Of a DNA stretch of 64,000 nucleotides, positions 1 to 8,277 are shown piece after piece. The DNA is from Ardenticatenales bacterium (GTDB taxonomy: Bacteria; Chloroflexota; Anaerolineae; Promineifilales; Promineifilaceae): positions 248,001 through 312,000 of the forward strand of contig JACKBL010000002.1 of assembly GCA_020634515.1 (NCBI GenBank), in the 5' to 3' direction. The notes beneath the pieces were generated by a model that did not search any database, was not told the DNA's origin, and worked only from the letters and a program-made list of their open reading frames with translations. The position numbers were made by a program, and so were the translations under genes. How positions within the stretch are numbered: the first letter of the stretch is position 1; each line of letters opens with the position of its first letter.

Positions 1-1647
1 GGACAGCCAGGGGTGGGCAAGACGACGTTTCTGCGCTGGCTGGCGTTGCGAGCGGCGCGGGAGACGCTTGCGCCTGCCAGAATTCCCCTTTACGTGGAAT
101 TGCGGCGCATGAATTCATGGGAGGGGAGCTTGTTTAGCCTGGCGGCGCACCAGTTGACGCTGGGCGGTTTTCCTGATGGGGAGGACAGGCTGGATGACTG
201 GCTGCGCCAGGGGCGGGTGTTGCTGCTGCTGGACGGCCTGGATGAGGTACTGTCGGAGCGGCGGAATGCTGTCAACGACGAAATAGCCGATCTGCAAAAG
301 AGGAGCGGGGAGAGCGTCATTCTCGTGACCTGCCGCCCCCATGCGGAGACGCGACGATTTGAGCATGTTACCTATGTTCAGGTAGCTGACTTCACCGAAT
401 CCCAGGTGAATACATTTGTGCGCAACTGGTTTGACGCAGACGCGGCTCGCGGCGACAGTTTGCTGCGGGAACTGGAGAAGAATGAGCATCAAAGTATTCG
501 TGAATTGACGCGCACACCGCTGCTGCTGGCGCTGCTGTGCATTGCTTATGCCGAAAAGCCTACCTTTCCCCGCCAGCGCGGCGAGTTGTATAGTCGCGCG
601 CTGCGCGTGGTGTTGGCGCAGTGGGACGGCGAACGCGGTGTCAAACGGGATTCCGCTTATGGGCAGTTGACGCCCAAGAGAAAGGATGAGCTATTAGCCC
701 ACCTGGCGTATCATACCTTTGCGCAGGGGCAGTATTTTATTCCCCAGCCAAGGCTGGTTGCGCTGGTGCGAGATTTCTGGCAGACGTGGCGGCAAACGCT
801 GATGGCGCAGCAGCGACAGGAATATGGGCAGGTATATCCACCCGAGCTGCCGCCGCGAGAGGTGAATGCGACCGCTGTCATTGGGGAAATAGCGGCCCAA
901 CATGGTTTGCTGGTGGCGCAGACGGATGATCTGTATTCCTTCTCTCACCTGACGCTGCAAGAGTATTTTACGGCGCGCTACATTGTGGACAATGCGGCCG
1001 CGGACACGCTGCCGCGGTTGATGCAGCGCGTCGGGGATGGCCGCTGGCGCGAGGTGTTTTTGCTCACGGCGGGGATGCTTTATGACGCGCAGGCATTTGC
1101 CGGGGAGTACCTGGCGGCGCTGGCGCGCATGGTGGCGGAAGACCCGGTGGTGACAGAGATGCTGCGATGGGGTGCGCAGCAAAGCGCGCAGTCGTGGAGC
1201 GGCTTTAAGCCGCCCGCGCTGCGCGCTTTGCTGCTTTACCTCGCCCTCGCCCTCGCCCGCGCCCTCGCTGTCACCTATGATTGGGGTTTGCTGCGCGATC
1301 TACCTGCGGACACAGTCGGCGTCATTCAGCATTTGCGGACCTGGAGCGGCCAGGAGGAAGTGCCAGATTGGCTGCGAACCGCGTTGACAAGACTTTCCGC
1401 GCCGGCGGAAGATGCCGGCGCCGCCGCCTGGAAATCGTTTGTGTTCGAAGTAGAAGCAATCCTGCTGCGGCATTGGGGCCTGGTGCAGTTTTGGGAACTG
1501 TCTACAGCGCAGGTTGATTTGCTCGCATCCTACCTGGACGCAAACCGCCTGTTGTTGGATTGCCTGGCGCTGGCTTCCGTCCCGGACCGGGAAGTAATCG
1601 AGGCACAAATGCTGCTCCCCGCGCAACCGGTTGTGGGCAGCAGTTAG
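1..1647 (+). CDS. NACHT-type STAND NTPase, 5' truncated by window edge
   Basis: The frame is already open at base 1 and begins inside the Walker A loop (GQPGVGKTT), so the N-terminus lies outside the window. Walker B follows at about nt 220-250 as a run of leucines then DGLDEV, the form typical of NACHT NTPases. A sensor-like LVTCRPH follows near nt 330, and the winged-helix signature FSHLTLQEYF lies near nt 943-975. The remaining C-terminal 220 residues are helical, without clear repeats. Bacterial NACHT proteins are signalling or antiphage STAND ATPases that oligomerise on sensing a ligand. The effector domain would be in the missing N-terminus, so the role here is unknown. It ends at TAG 1645-1647 and stands alone, facing the next gene. 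Confidence 0.85.
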   Translation, partial: GQPGVGKTTFLRWLALRAARETLAPARIPLYVELRRMNSWEGSLFSLAAHQLTLGGFPDGEDRLDDWLRQGRVLLLLDGLDEVLSERRNAVNDEIADLQKRSGESVILVTCRPHAETRRFEHVTYVQVADFTESQVNTFVRNWFDADAARGDSLLRELEKNEHQSIRELTRTPLLLALLCIAYAEKPTFPRQRGELYSRALRVVLAQWDGERGVKRDSAYGQLTPKRKDELLAHLAYHTFAQGQYFIPQPRLVALVRDFWQTWRQTLMAQQRQEYGQVYPPELPPREVNATAVIGEIAAQHGLLVAQTDDLYSFSHLTLQEYFTARYIVDNAAADTLPRLMQRVGDGRWREVFLLTAGMLYDAQAFAGEYLAALARMVAEDPVVTEMLRWGAQQSAQSWSGFKPPALRALLLYLALALARALAVTYDWGLLRDLPADTVGVIQHLRTWSGQEEVPDWLRTALTRLSAPAEDAGAAAWKSFVFEVEAILLRHWGLVQFWELSTAQVDLLASYLDANRLLLDCLALASVPDREVIEAQMLLPAQPVVGSS

Positions 1648-1820
1648 CAGGAAACGGTTTTGCAAACGTTGACTTGTGCCAGAATGTGCGCGCAACGTGA
1701 CCACAGTTTTTGATTGGAGATTGTCGCGGGTGATAAGGCGTAGGACAATTCGCCGAATTGTCCTACGGGGATGATGGGACCCACGCATTACCCACTCACA
1801 TGAGAGGAGTCAGCGGCTTT

Positions 1821-3059
1821 TCATGGAGGGTTAACCTTCTTCCCTCCGCCTTGCGCCCCCTGGTTTTCTCCCATGCGGTGGTGGAAGATGCCGTGGTGGT
1901 CGGGCTGCCAGAGGGCGAAGCGGCCGCCGCCGAGGAGGGCGAGGGCGCAGGCGGCGGCGAGGAGGAGGGCGTTGGGCCAGGTGAGGACCGCGCCGAGGAT
2001 GTCGGCGGCGGCGGCGAGGATGAGCCAGAGGGCGGTGAAGTGGGGGAGGATGCCGAGGACGACGAGGAGGATGGCGAGCAGGGTGAGGGTGTTGAGGGCG
2101 GCCAGCAGCGGGGGCGCGGCGGTGAGGTGGAAGCCCGTTTGCAGAAAGGGGGTCCAGGCGGGGCGCAGGTCGTTGGCGAAGGCGAGGAGGAGAAGGCCGA
2201 GGAGCAGCGCGCGCAGGACCAGGGGCAGCCAGGTCTGGGCGAACCGGACGGGCCGGAGCCAAAAGCGGCGGTAGGCGGGGGCGTGGAGGTCTACGGCGTG
2301 GCTGGCGACGAGCCAATCGCGCAGGAAAATGGCGGTGTAGGGAAGGCAGAAGACGATGGCGGCGATGGTGGTTCCGGGGGGGCGGACGATGGGCCAGAGA
2401 AGGACGGTGAGGAAGCTCATGAAGACGCCGGCGACGGCGCGGCGGAAGACGCTGGGGGGGCTGGGGGCGTTGGGCAGGCCGCGACGGGCGCGCGCGTGCA
2501 GGCCGAGCATGTAGAGGTAGCGAAAAGTTGCCAGCAGCAGGAACCACCAGGGGAGTTTGCCATACCAGACGACGAGGGCGGCTACCAGCAGCACACTGAG
2601 GGCGTCAAACTCCACGTCCAGAACCTCGCCCAACCGGGTGGCGTGGCCGGCACGGCGAGCGGCGAAGCCATCGAACAGATCGATAAAAGCGGAGGCGGTG
2701 TAGAGCGCGGCGGGGAGCCAACCGAGCCAGCCTGGCGGCGACGGCAAAAAGAGAAAGCCGGTCATCAGGCCGACGAGTCCGCCACGCAGTAGGGTGAGCG
2801 CATTGCCCGGACCGAGGGTAGCACGGGGCGTGATGCCGTCTGGGGCGTGGTTGAGGGGCAGATAGCGGTGCAAGAGCCAGAGGAGCAGACCCAGCGCCAG
2901 CGCCGCCGTGAACGCCCACTTATTCGCATAGTCGAAACCCCAGGAGGCGGAGAGAGTCTGGTGGAGACCCAGAAGGGCGAGGGTGTAGGCGACGGCGGTG
3001 AGGACCCAGCGGCGGCGCAGCGGCAGGGGCACGGGACCACGGTTGGCGGGCGTGAGCAT
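1821..3059 (-). CDS. CDP-alcohol phosphatidyltransferase family membrane protein
   Basis: This is a polytopic membrane protein of about 412 residues. It contains a perfect CDP-alcohol phosphatidyltransferase signature D(x)2DG(x)2AR(x)8G(x)3D(x)3D, starting at DLFDGFAAR near residue 127. That motif binds CDP and two metal ions and transfers a phosphatidyl group to an alcohol in phospholipid synthesis. Family members are usually about 200 residues; here a second hydrophobic half of about 200 residues follows, so the substrate cannot be inferred. The ATG at 3059 starts 5 nt after the thioesterase stop. A start at 3086 would overlap that gene. The gene is strongly GC-skewed, which produces a long spurious open frame on the opposite strand. 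Confidence 0.82.
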   Translation of the reverse strand: MLTPANRGPVPLPLRRRWVLTAVAYTLALLGLHQTLSASWGFDYANKWAFTAALALGLLLWLLHRYLPLNHAPDGITPRATLGPGNALTLLRGGLVGLMTGFLFLPSPPGWLGWLPAALYTASAFIDLFDGFAARRAGHATRLGEVLDVEFDALSVLLVAALVVWYGKLPWWFLLLATFRYLYMLGLHARARRGLPNAPSPPSVFRRAVAGVFMSFLTVLLWPIVRPPGTTIAAIVFCLPYTAIFLRDWLVASHAVDLHAPAYRRFWLRPVRFAQTWLPLVLRALLLGLLLLAFANDLRPAWTPFLQTGFHLTAAPPLLAALNTLTLLAILLVVLGILPHFTALWLILAAAADILGAVLTWPNALLLAAACALALLGGGRFALWQPDHHGIFHHRMGENQGAQGGGKKVNPP

Positions 3060-3064
3060 AGGGC

Positions 3065-3505
3065 TTATTCGGACAGCAGTCGCCAATCTTTTTGAAAAGC
3101 GTGTACGGCTTGCTTGAATTCTTCGGGGACGGGCACGGAGCGGCCGACGCTGTAATCGTACATGACGATGACGGTGGTGCCGCGGGCAATCAGGCGATCC
3201 TCATCGCCATCAATGCGGTAGGCCATGCGGAAACTGCGATTGCCAAACTCGGTGATGGCGACGCCGACTGTGAGTTCCTCGCCAAAGTAAGCGGGGGATT
3301 TGTAGGTACAACTGGCTTCGGCCAGGATGAGGGGCATGTCCAGGGGGCTGGTTCCTAGCTCAAAGAACTTAGTGAAGTAACGCACGCGCGCGCTTTCCAT
3401 GTAGGTGAAGAAGACGGCGTTGTTGACGTGCCCCATGGGGTCGAGATGGCGAAATTCGACTTCGAGATGGTAGGTGAATGGGTATTCGCGGGCGAGTTTT
3501 TTCAT
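3065..3505 (-). CDS. Acyl-CoA thioesterase, 4HBT/hotdog family
   Basis: The 146-residue product has the 4-hydroxybenzoyl-CoA thioesterase signature near its N-terminus: HLDPMGHVNNAVFFTYME, with the conserved Asp, Gly-His-Val-Asn and Glu. Such hotdog proteins hydrolyse acyl-CoA or acyl-ACP thioesters in the cytoplasm. I chose the ATG at 3505 because a Shine-Dalgarno AAGGAG lies about 12 nt upstream. The open frame continues further upstream only through a tandem repeat. The gene is followed at once by the CDP-alcohol transferase, so the two are probably co-transcribed and may both serve lipid metabolism. The acyl substrate is unknown. Confidence 0.85.
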   Translation of the reverse strand: MKKLAREYPFTYHLEVEFRHLDPMGHVNNAVFFTYMESARVRYFTKFFELGTSPLDMPLILAEASCTYKSPAYFGEELTVGVAITEFGNRSFRMAYRIDGDEDRLIARGTTVIVMYDYSVGRSVPVPEEFKQAVHAFQKDWRLLSE

Positions 3506-3515
3506 GGTTGGGGTT

Positions 3516-3756
3516 TCTCCTTCGAAAATGATCTTCGAGAATAACTTTTCCGGAAGCTTTGTCATGGATGATGGCCCTGGGGAGCAGCTTCCGGGAAGAT
3601 GTTGTTATTGATGGTGGTGCGCCGCGGCGCGTGAAGTCTCCTCTGAAAAGGATCTTCCCGGAAGCTTCGTCACGGATGATGGCCCTGGGTAATAGTTTCC
3701 GGGAAGGTGTTCCCATTTATCGTGGTGCGCTGTGGCGCATGACGTCTCCTTCGGGG
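3516..3756 (-). repeat. Tandem repeat in thioesterase leader
   Basis: Two imperfect copies of a unit of about 110-120 bp lie upstream of the thioesterase on its coding strand. Each copy contains an inverted CTTCCCGGAAGC-type hairpin and the shared stretch CAGGGCCATCATCC. Read on the minus strand, each unit begins with an SD-like GGAGAC (near 3748 and 3640). The spacing of those sites matches that of the true SD of the gene (near 3518). From 3757 to 3958 I see no gene or clear signal apart from one TGCCGGCA site at 3833. Confidence 0.7.
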
Positions 3757-3970
3757 ATAGTGGGCAGTGGTTCGTCAATGGGACGCGGATGAACGCGGAT
3801 AGGACAAGAATCTGTGTTGTGTGGGCCAGGGATGCCGGCATTTCACTACCGTAATGTAGCCGCGCGTGGGGCAATGTGCAAGGACGCAGGCTTGATCCGC
3901 GTGATTTGGATACAATTAGATCCGATGTTGGGAGAGCCGTGTTGATGGATTCCCGCACAGGAGGAATAGA

Positions 3971-5122
3971 TTGGCAGCGAAAATGGATGAACAACCGGGG
4001 GTGGTAGTGACGACGGATACCGTGATCGTGGGCGCGAGCGCGGCGGGTTTGGCCGTGGGAGCGTGTCTGCGACGGACGGATGTGCCGTTTGTGCTGCTAG
4101 AGCAGGCGCAGCAGGTGGGAGCCGCGTGGCGACGACACTACGAACGGTTGCATTTGCACACCAGTCGGGGCCTCTCCGGGCTGCCCTATTGGCCGATGCC
4201 GCGCGATTATCCGCGTTATCCGTCGCGGCAGCAGGTGGTGGATTACCTGGAGCAGTATGCGGCGCACTTCCAGTTGCAGCCGCACTTTGAGCAAACGGTG
4301 ATTGACGTGCGCCAGGGGGCGGAAAGCTGGGAGACGCGCACGGCGGATACGTGCTATCGGTCGCGCCATCTGGTGATTGCCACGGGTTACACACGCCAGC
4401 CGCATATGCCCACCTGGCCGGGACAGGAGGCGTTCGCGGGGCCGGTGCTGCACAGTTCGGCGTATCGCAATGGGGCGCCTTTTCGCGGTGGGGAGGTGTT
4501 GGTGGTGGGATTCGGCAATTCCGGCGGGGAGATTGCCATTGATTTGCACGAACATGGCGCCAGGCCGGCGCTGGCCGTGCGCAGCGCCGTCAATGTCGTG
4601 CCAAGAGACCTGCTGGGCATTCCCATTTTGGGGTGGGGAATTGCCCTGAGCCTTTTCCCCGCGCCTGTGGCGGATTTCCTGGCCGCGCCCCTGCTGCGCC
4701 TATCGATTGGCGATCTCACCCGCGCTGGGCTGCGCAAGTTGCCCTATGGCCCCAACACGCAAATGCGCGAACACGCGCGCATCCCCCTGCTGGACGTGGG
4801 GACCATGCGGTTGATTCGGCAAGGGCAGGTGCGCCTCTTTCCGGGCATTGACCATTTTGTGCCGGAGGGTGTGGTCTTTACGGACGGGCGGCAGGCGCAC
4901 TTTGACGCCGTGGTGCTGGCGACGGGATACCGACCGGCGCTGGCGGATTTCCTGCGCCCGGCGGCGGAAGTGACGGACGCGGTGGGCGTGCCACTGGTCA
5001 GCGGGAGCGAAGCGGCGCTGCCGGGGTTGTATTTCTGCGGATTTTACGCGTCGCCCACGGGGATGCTGCGCGAAATTGGACTTGAGGCGCGGCGAATTGC
5101 GGCGGCAATTGCGGCGACGTGA
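3971..5122 (+). CDS. Flavin-containing monooxygenase-like FAD/NAD(P) oxidoreductase
   Basis: The 383-residue protein has two dinucleotide-binding loops: GASAAG at residues 21-26 for FAD and GFGNSGGE at about 180-187 for NAD(P)H. An ATGYRP motif near residue 320 is typical of flavin-containing and Baeyer-Villiger-type monooxygenases. The arrangement and size match small bacterial YUCCA/CzcO-like enzymes, which hydroxylate a soft nucleophile or ketone. The substrate is not deducible. The start is TTG at 3971, placed 6 nt after a strong AGGAGG; an in-frame ATG lies 12 nt later. The methyltransferase follows after 9 nt, so the two form an operon. Confidence 0.82.
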   Translation: MAAKMDEQPGVVVTTDTVIVGASAAGLAVGACLRRTDVPFVLLEQAQQVGAAWRRHYERLHLHTSRGLSGLPYWPMPRDYPRYPSRQQVVDYLEQYAAHFQLQPHFEQTVIDVRQGAESWETRTADTCYRSRHLVIATGYTRQPHMPTWPGQEAFAGPVLHSSAYRNGAPFRGGEVLVVGFGNSGGEIAIDLHEHGARPALAVRSAVNVVPRDLLGIPILGWGIALSLFPAPVADFLAAPLLRLSIGDLTRAGLRKLPYGPNTQMREHARIPLLDVGTMRLIRQGQVRLFPGIDHFVPEGVVFTDGRQAHFDAVVLATGYRPALADFLRPAAEVTDAVGVPLVSGSEAALPGLYFCGFYASPTGMLREIGLEARRIAAAIAAT

Positions 5123-5131
5123 GGCGGCGAT

Positions 5132-5980
5132 ATGTTGATGGTGCTTTCCCATTTCCAGGCGGCGGAGATGCTGCGGGCGCGAGAAGCGGGGCTGACGGAG
5201 GTCGTGTCTTCTATTGATCTGCGCATGACGACGATGACCGCGCGACCGGGGACGGATGGCGTCTGGCTGGCGGAGGGCGTGATGGTGTCCTGGGCGCAAG
5301 TGGCGGAGATCGCGGACAATCCCACCGCCTGCTATGAGGTCCTGGCGGGGGAAATCGTTCCGATCCGCGCTTTTTCGCAAATGACCGGGCGGTTTTACAG
5401 CCTGTTGCCGACGGAGGGCGCGCCGACGATGCTGGTGGCGGGGTTTCCCATGCACCGTATCAAGGGGATTGATCCGCACCGAGATACCCTGAATAAAATC
5501 AAGGCATTGGGCACGCCGCGCGGGCGCCTGTTGGATACGGCCACGGGATTGGGGTATACGGCCATCGAGGCGGCGAAGACGGCGGACGAGGTGGTGACGG
5601 TGGAGTTGGACGCGGCGGCGCAGGGGATTTGCCGGCGCAATCCCTGGTCGCAAGGTCTGTTTCGTAACGCCAAAATCCGCCAGATTATGGGTGATAGCTA
5701 TGAAGTGATTGAGACATTCGCGGCAGGGACGTTTTCCTGCATCTTGCATGATCCGCCGACCTTTAGCCTGGCGGGGGAGTTGTATTCCCGGCATTTTTAT
5801 GAAGAAGCGTATCGCGTGCTGCGGGCGCGGGGGCGCCTGTTTCATTACATTGGCGACCCCAGCAGCAAGAGCGGCGCGAATATCACGAGGGGCGTGGTGC
5901 GGCGGTTGCAAGAGGCGGGATTTGGGCGGGTGGTGGCGAAGCCGCGGGCGTATGGGGTGGTTGCTTATAAGAGTGGGTGA
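5132..5980 (+). CDS. Class I SAM-dependent methyltransferase-like protein
   Basis: This protein of about 282 residues has a Rossmann methyltransferase core. Motif I, LLDTATGLGYTAIEAA, is at residues 133-148, an acidic strand end (TVELDA) follows, and motif IV reads LHDPPTFS at 206-213. The 130-residue N-terminal region resembles nothing I can name. A DPP motif IV occurs in several nucleic-acid and small-molecule methyltransferases, so the target remains open. The gene lies 9 nt after the flavin monooxygenase and ends just before a rho-independent terminator. The two probably form a bicistronic unit, perhaps hydroxylating then methylating one substrate, which is inference only. Confidence 0.68.
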   Translation: MLMVLSHFQAAEMLRAREAGLTEVVSSIDLRMTTMTARPGTDGVWLAEGVMVSWAQVAEIADNPTACYEVLAGEIVPIRAFSQMTGRFYSLLPTEGAPTMLVAGFPMHRIKGIDPHRDTLNKIKALGTPRGRLLDTATGLGYTAIEAAKTADEVVTVELDAAAQGICRRNPWSQGLFRNAKIRQIMGDSYEVIETFAAGTFSCILHDPPTFSLAGELYSRHFYEEAYRVLRARGRLFHYIGDPSSKSGANITRGVVRRLQEAGFGRVVAKPRAYGVVAYKSG

Positions 5981-5990
5981 GGGGGAGAGA

Positions 5991-6016
5991 AAAAAGGCCG
6001 CGCGGGGCGGCCTTTT
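5991..6016 (+). terminator. Rho-independent terminator
   Basis: The stem AAGGCCGC/GCGGCCTT has a 5-base loop and is followed by TT. A run of A precedes it, so it could also work in the minus direction for the convergent META-domain gene. Confidence 0.75.
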
Positions 6017-6044
6017 GTGCGTGCGTGCTTGCCGGGGGATGGGA

Positions 6045-6857
6045 TCAGGGCGCGGACTCGTCAACCGGCGTGCCGTGAAAGATGAGCGTGCCCATCTCGC
6101 CGGACAATGTGATCTGTTCCCCGACAATCTGGAACGAGGTGACCGCCTGCATCGTCGCCAGAAATTCGTTCTCCTGGTCCATGATTTCCGGGGCGCAGGC
6201 CATGCGCGTGCTGCCGGGCGGGGAGAATGTGATGGTTTCGCCGTTGGTTTCGTAATCGGCGAAGTAGCGATTGCAGCCGGCGCTGCCGTTGACCTGGCCT
6301 TGCGCGAAGGTGGCCGTGATTTCCGTGCCGTTGAGCAGGGAGCGAGCTGTGTCCGCGGTGACGAATGTCGTCAACTGCCAGACGGTTCCTTCGAGGGGCA
6401 GGTCGGCAGGTTCTACAAAGGCGGCGAATTGCAGCACGCCGTCCGGGTAGAAAATGCGCAGCGTGTCTTGGGTCAATGTATAGGATGTGGCATTTTGCAG
6501 GGCGGCAAGGTACTGGCTTTCATGGTCCATGATTTCTTGCCGGCAGGCCATCATCGTGACGCCAGGCAAACCAATGGTTATTTTATCCTTGGCCGCGAGA
6601 GTGTAGTCGGCGAAATAACGGTTGCAGCCGCCGGTTCCCAGCACTCTGGCATCCTTGAAGGCGAGATCAATGGGCGCGTCAGGCAGCGGCGTGGTCGGGT
6701 TGCTTTCCGGCCCCATCGCCGTGAGTATCCATTGCGTGCCATCCAGGTTGTCTTCCGGGGCGGCAGATTCGCCGCCGGAAATGCAGGCTGTGCCAAGAAT
6801 AAGGATCAGCGAAAGGGTGACGAGCAGGGTGGTAAATTTGTGGTAATTGTTTGACAT
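6045..6857 (-). CDS. Lipoprotein with two META (HslJ-like) domains
   Basis: The protein of about 270 residues begins with a signal peptide: MSNNYHK, a hydrophobic stretch, then GTAC-ISGG as a probable lipobox. Two repeated domains follow, each with GCNRYFADY, an MAC segment and an EIMDxE motif. These are the hallmarks of META/HslJ domains, extracytoplasmic modules seen in heat-inducible and motility-linked proteins whose biochemical role is unclear. The ATG at 6857 is preceded by AAGGAG at a good distance. It is a single-gene unit converging on the methyltransferase operon. Confidence 0.82.
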   Translation of the reverse strand: MSNNYHKFTTLLVTLSLILILGTACISGGESAAPEDNLDGTQWILTAMGPESNPTTPLPDAPIDLAFKDARVLGTGGCNRYFADYTLAAKDKITIGLPGVTMMACRQEIMDHESQYLAALQNATSYTLTQDTLRIFYPDGVLQFAAFVEPADLPLEGTVWQLTTFVTADTARSLLNGTEITATFAQGQVNGSAGCNRYFADYETNGETITFSPPGSTRMACAPEIMDQENEFLATMQAVTSFQIVGEQITLSGEMGTLIFHGTPVDESAP

Positions 6858-7027
6858 CAGTTGTTTCTCCTTGAACAAAGCGTGGCTTTGCTGTTTGTGA
6901 AATTTAGCGCAAGCTATGTCGTTATGACGTGACTTGGGCGGAAAAGGTTCCCGCTGGCGAAATTTGATATACTCAAGGGCTGGGGGGTGTGCCGGCATTT
7001 ATCGAACCATGAAAGCAGGAAGGAATC

Positions 7028-8107
7028 ATGAGACTAGGCATTATTGGCCTGCCAGGCGCGGGCAAAACGACGATTTTTAATGCCCTGACGCGCGGGAACG
7101 CGCCTACGGGGCAGAGCATGGGGGGACGATTTGAGGTTTTATCGGCGGTGGTGGACGTGCCGGACACGCGCGTGGACGTGCTGACGGAGATGTTCCAGCC
7201 TAAAAAGACGACATATGCGAAGGTGACTTATTCCGATGTTGCCGGCATTCAAAAAGGCGCCAGCGAAAAAGGGGGATTCAGCGGGGCCATCCTCAACCAT
7301 CTGTCCGGGCTGGACGGCTTCGTCCATGTCGTGCGTGCCTTTGCCAGTGATCTCGTGCCCCATCCCGACGGTTCCGTCAACGCCGCGCGCGACCTGCAAG
7401 CCCTGGATACCGAATTTCTTTTCAGCGACCTGGTTACGGTTGAGGGAAAACTGGCGCGACTGCGGGAGGGGTTGGGCAAAGGGGCGTTCAAAGGCAACAA
7501 GGCGGAGGCGCAGACGGAACTGGCGCTGTTTGAACGGCTGCACGAGGCGCTGCTGGTGGAGCGCCCGCTGCGGGAATTGGAATTGAGCGAAGAGGAAGAG
7601 AAATCGTTGCGCGGGTATGGGTTCCTCACGCTGAAACCGGTCCTCGTGGTGGTGAATATCGGGGACGACCAGGAGGAAATCCCGCTTGACTATCCCGTGG
7701 CGCATAGCGTGGTCACGCACTTGCGCGGCAAGCTGGAGATGGAACTTTCGCAGTTGACGGGGGACGATTTGGAGATGTTCATGGCGGAGTATGGGGTGGA
7801 GGAGTTAAGTCTGGGGCGCGTGGTCGCTCTCAGCTATGAGTTGATGGGGCTGCAATCCTTCTTCACGGTGGGGGAGGATGAGGTGCGGGCGTGGACGGTG
7901 AACCGGGGGGCGACGGCGGTGGAGGCGGCGGGGACGATTCACACGGACCTGGCGCGGGGCTTCATCCGTGCCGAGGTGGTGGCGTATGAGGAGTTGGTGG
8001 CGTTGGGGGGCATGGTGGGGGCGAAAAATGCCGGCAAACTCCGCCTGGAAGGCAAAACGTATGTGGTACAGGATGGGGACATCGTGCATATCAAGTTTAA
8101 CATTTGA
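7028..8107 (+). CDS. ychF: YchF/OLA1-family P-loop ATPase
   Basis: The 359-residue protein matches YchF length and order: an N-terminal G domain with G1 loop GLPGAGKTT and switch segment DVAGIQKGAS, a coiled-coil insertion, a VVNIGDD in place of the NKxD motif, and a C-terminal TGS/DUF933 domain (FFTVGEDEVRAWTVNRG). YchF proteins prefer ATP over GTP, bind ribosomes and modulate stress responses. The usual G1 is GLPNVGKS; here Asn-Val is replaced by Gly-Ala and Ser by Thr, which still allows nucleotide binding. A Shine-Dalgarno GGAAGGA sits upstream of the ATG. The gene precedes the insertion island. Confidence 0.92.
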   Translation: MRLGIIGLPGAGKTTIFNALTRGNAPTGQSMGGRFEVLSAVVDVPDTRVDVLTEMFQPKKTTYAKVTYSDVAGIQKGASEKGGFSGAILNHLSGLDGFVHVVRAFASDLVPHPDGSVNAARDLQALDTEFLFSDLVTVEGKLARLREGLGKGAFKGNKAEAQTELALFERLHEALLVERPLRELELSEEEEKSLRGYGFLTLKPVLVVVNIGDDQEEIPLDYPVAHSVVTHLRGKLEMELSQLTGDDLEMFMAEYGVEELSLGRVVALSYELMGLQSFFTVGEDEVRAWTVNRGATAVEAAGTIHTDLARGFIRAEVVAYEELVALGGMVGAKNAGKLRLEGKTYVVQDGDIVHIKFNI

Positions 8108-8123
8108 GTAGAAACGTCCTGAT

Positions 8124-8142
8124 ACGCAACGTTCGCTCATTT
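8124..8142. repeat. Orphan IS1634-like terminal repeat
   Basis: The stretch CAACGTTCGCTCA matches the terminal inverted repeat of the IS at 16349-19600. No matching right end was seen before 16 kb, so this is either a remnant end or the end of a related element whose other side was lost. Confidence 0.55.
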
Positions 8143-8277
8143 TTTGAGTTAAAAATACAATTTCAAAACCGGCATATATGGCATCTCATAAAGAGTGTTG
8201 CCCGTATATCTTTGGTTTTCCCTAACTGAGAGAAAACAGGGGGTGCAAAAAGGGGCGTGTTGATGGATGATTAGTAT

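Noticed and set aside
1758..2792. Long plus-strand open frame rich in Gly, Glu and Asp opposite the CDP-alcohol transferase
   Set aside because: It is the antisense of a skewed GC-rich gene whose minus strand carries a perfect family signature; the plus frame is low-complexity and lacks any domain.
5131..6127. Arg/His-rich minus-strand open frame opposite the methyltransferase
   Set aside because: It spans a terminator and two genes and has the composition of an antisense frame.
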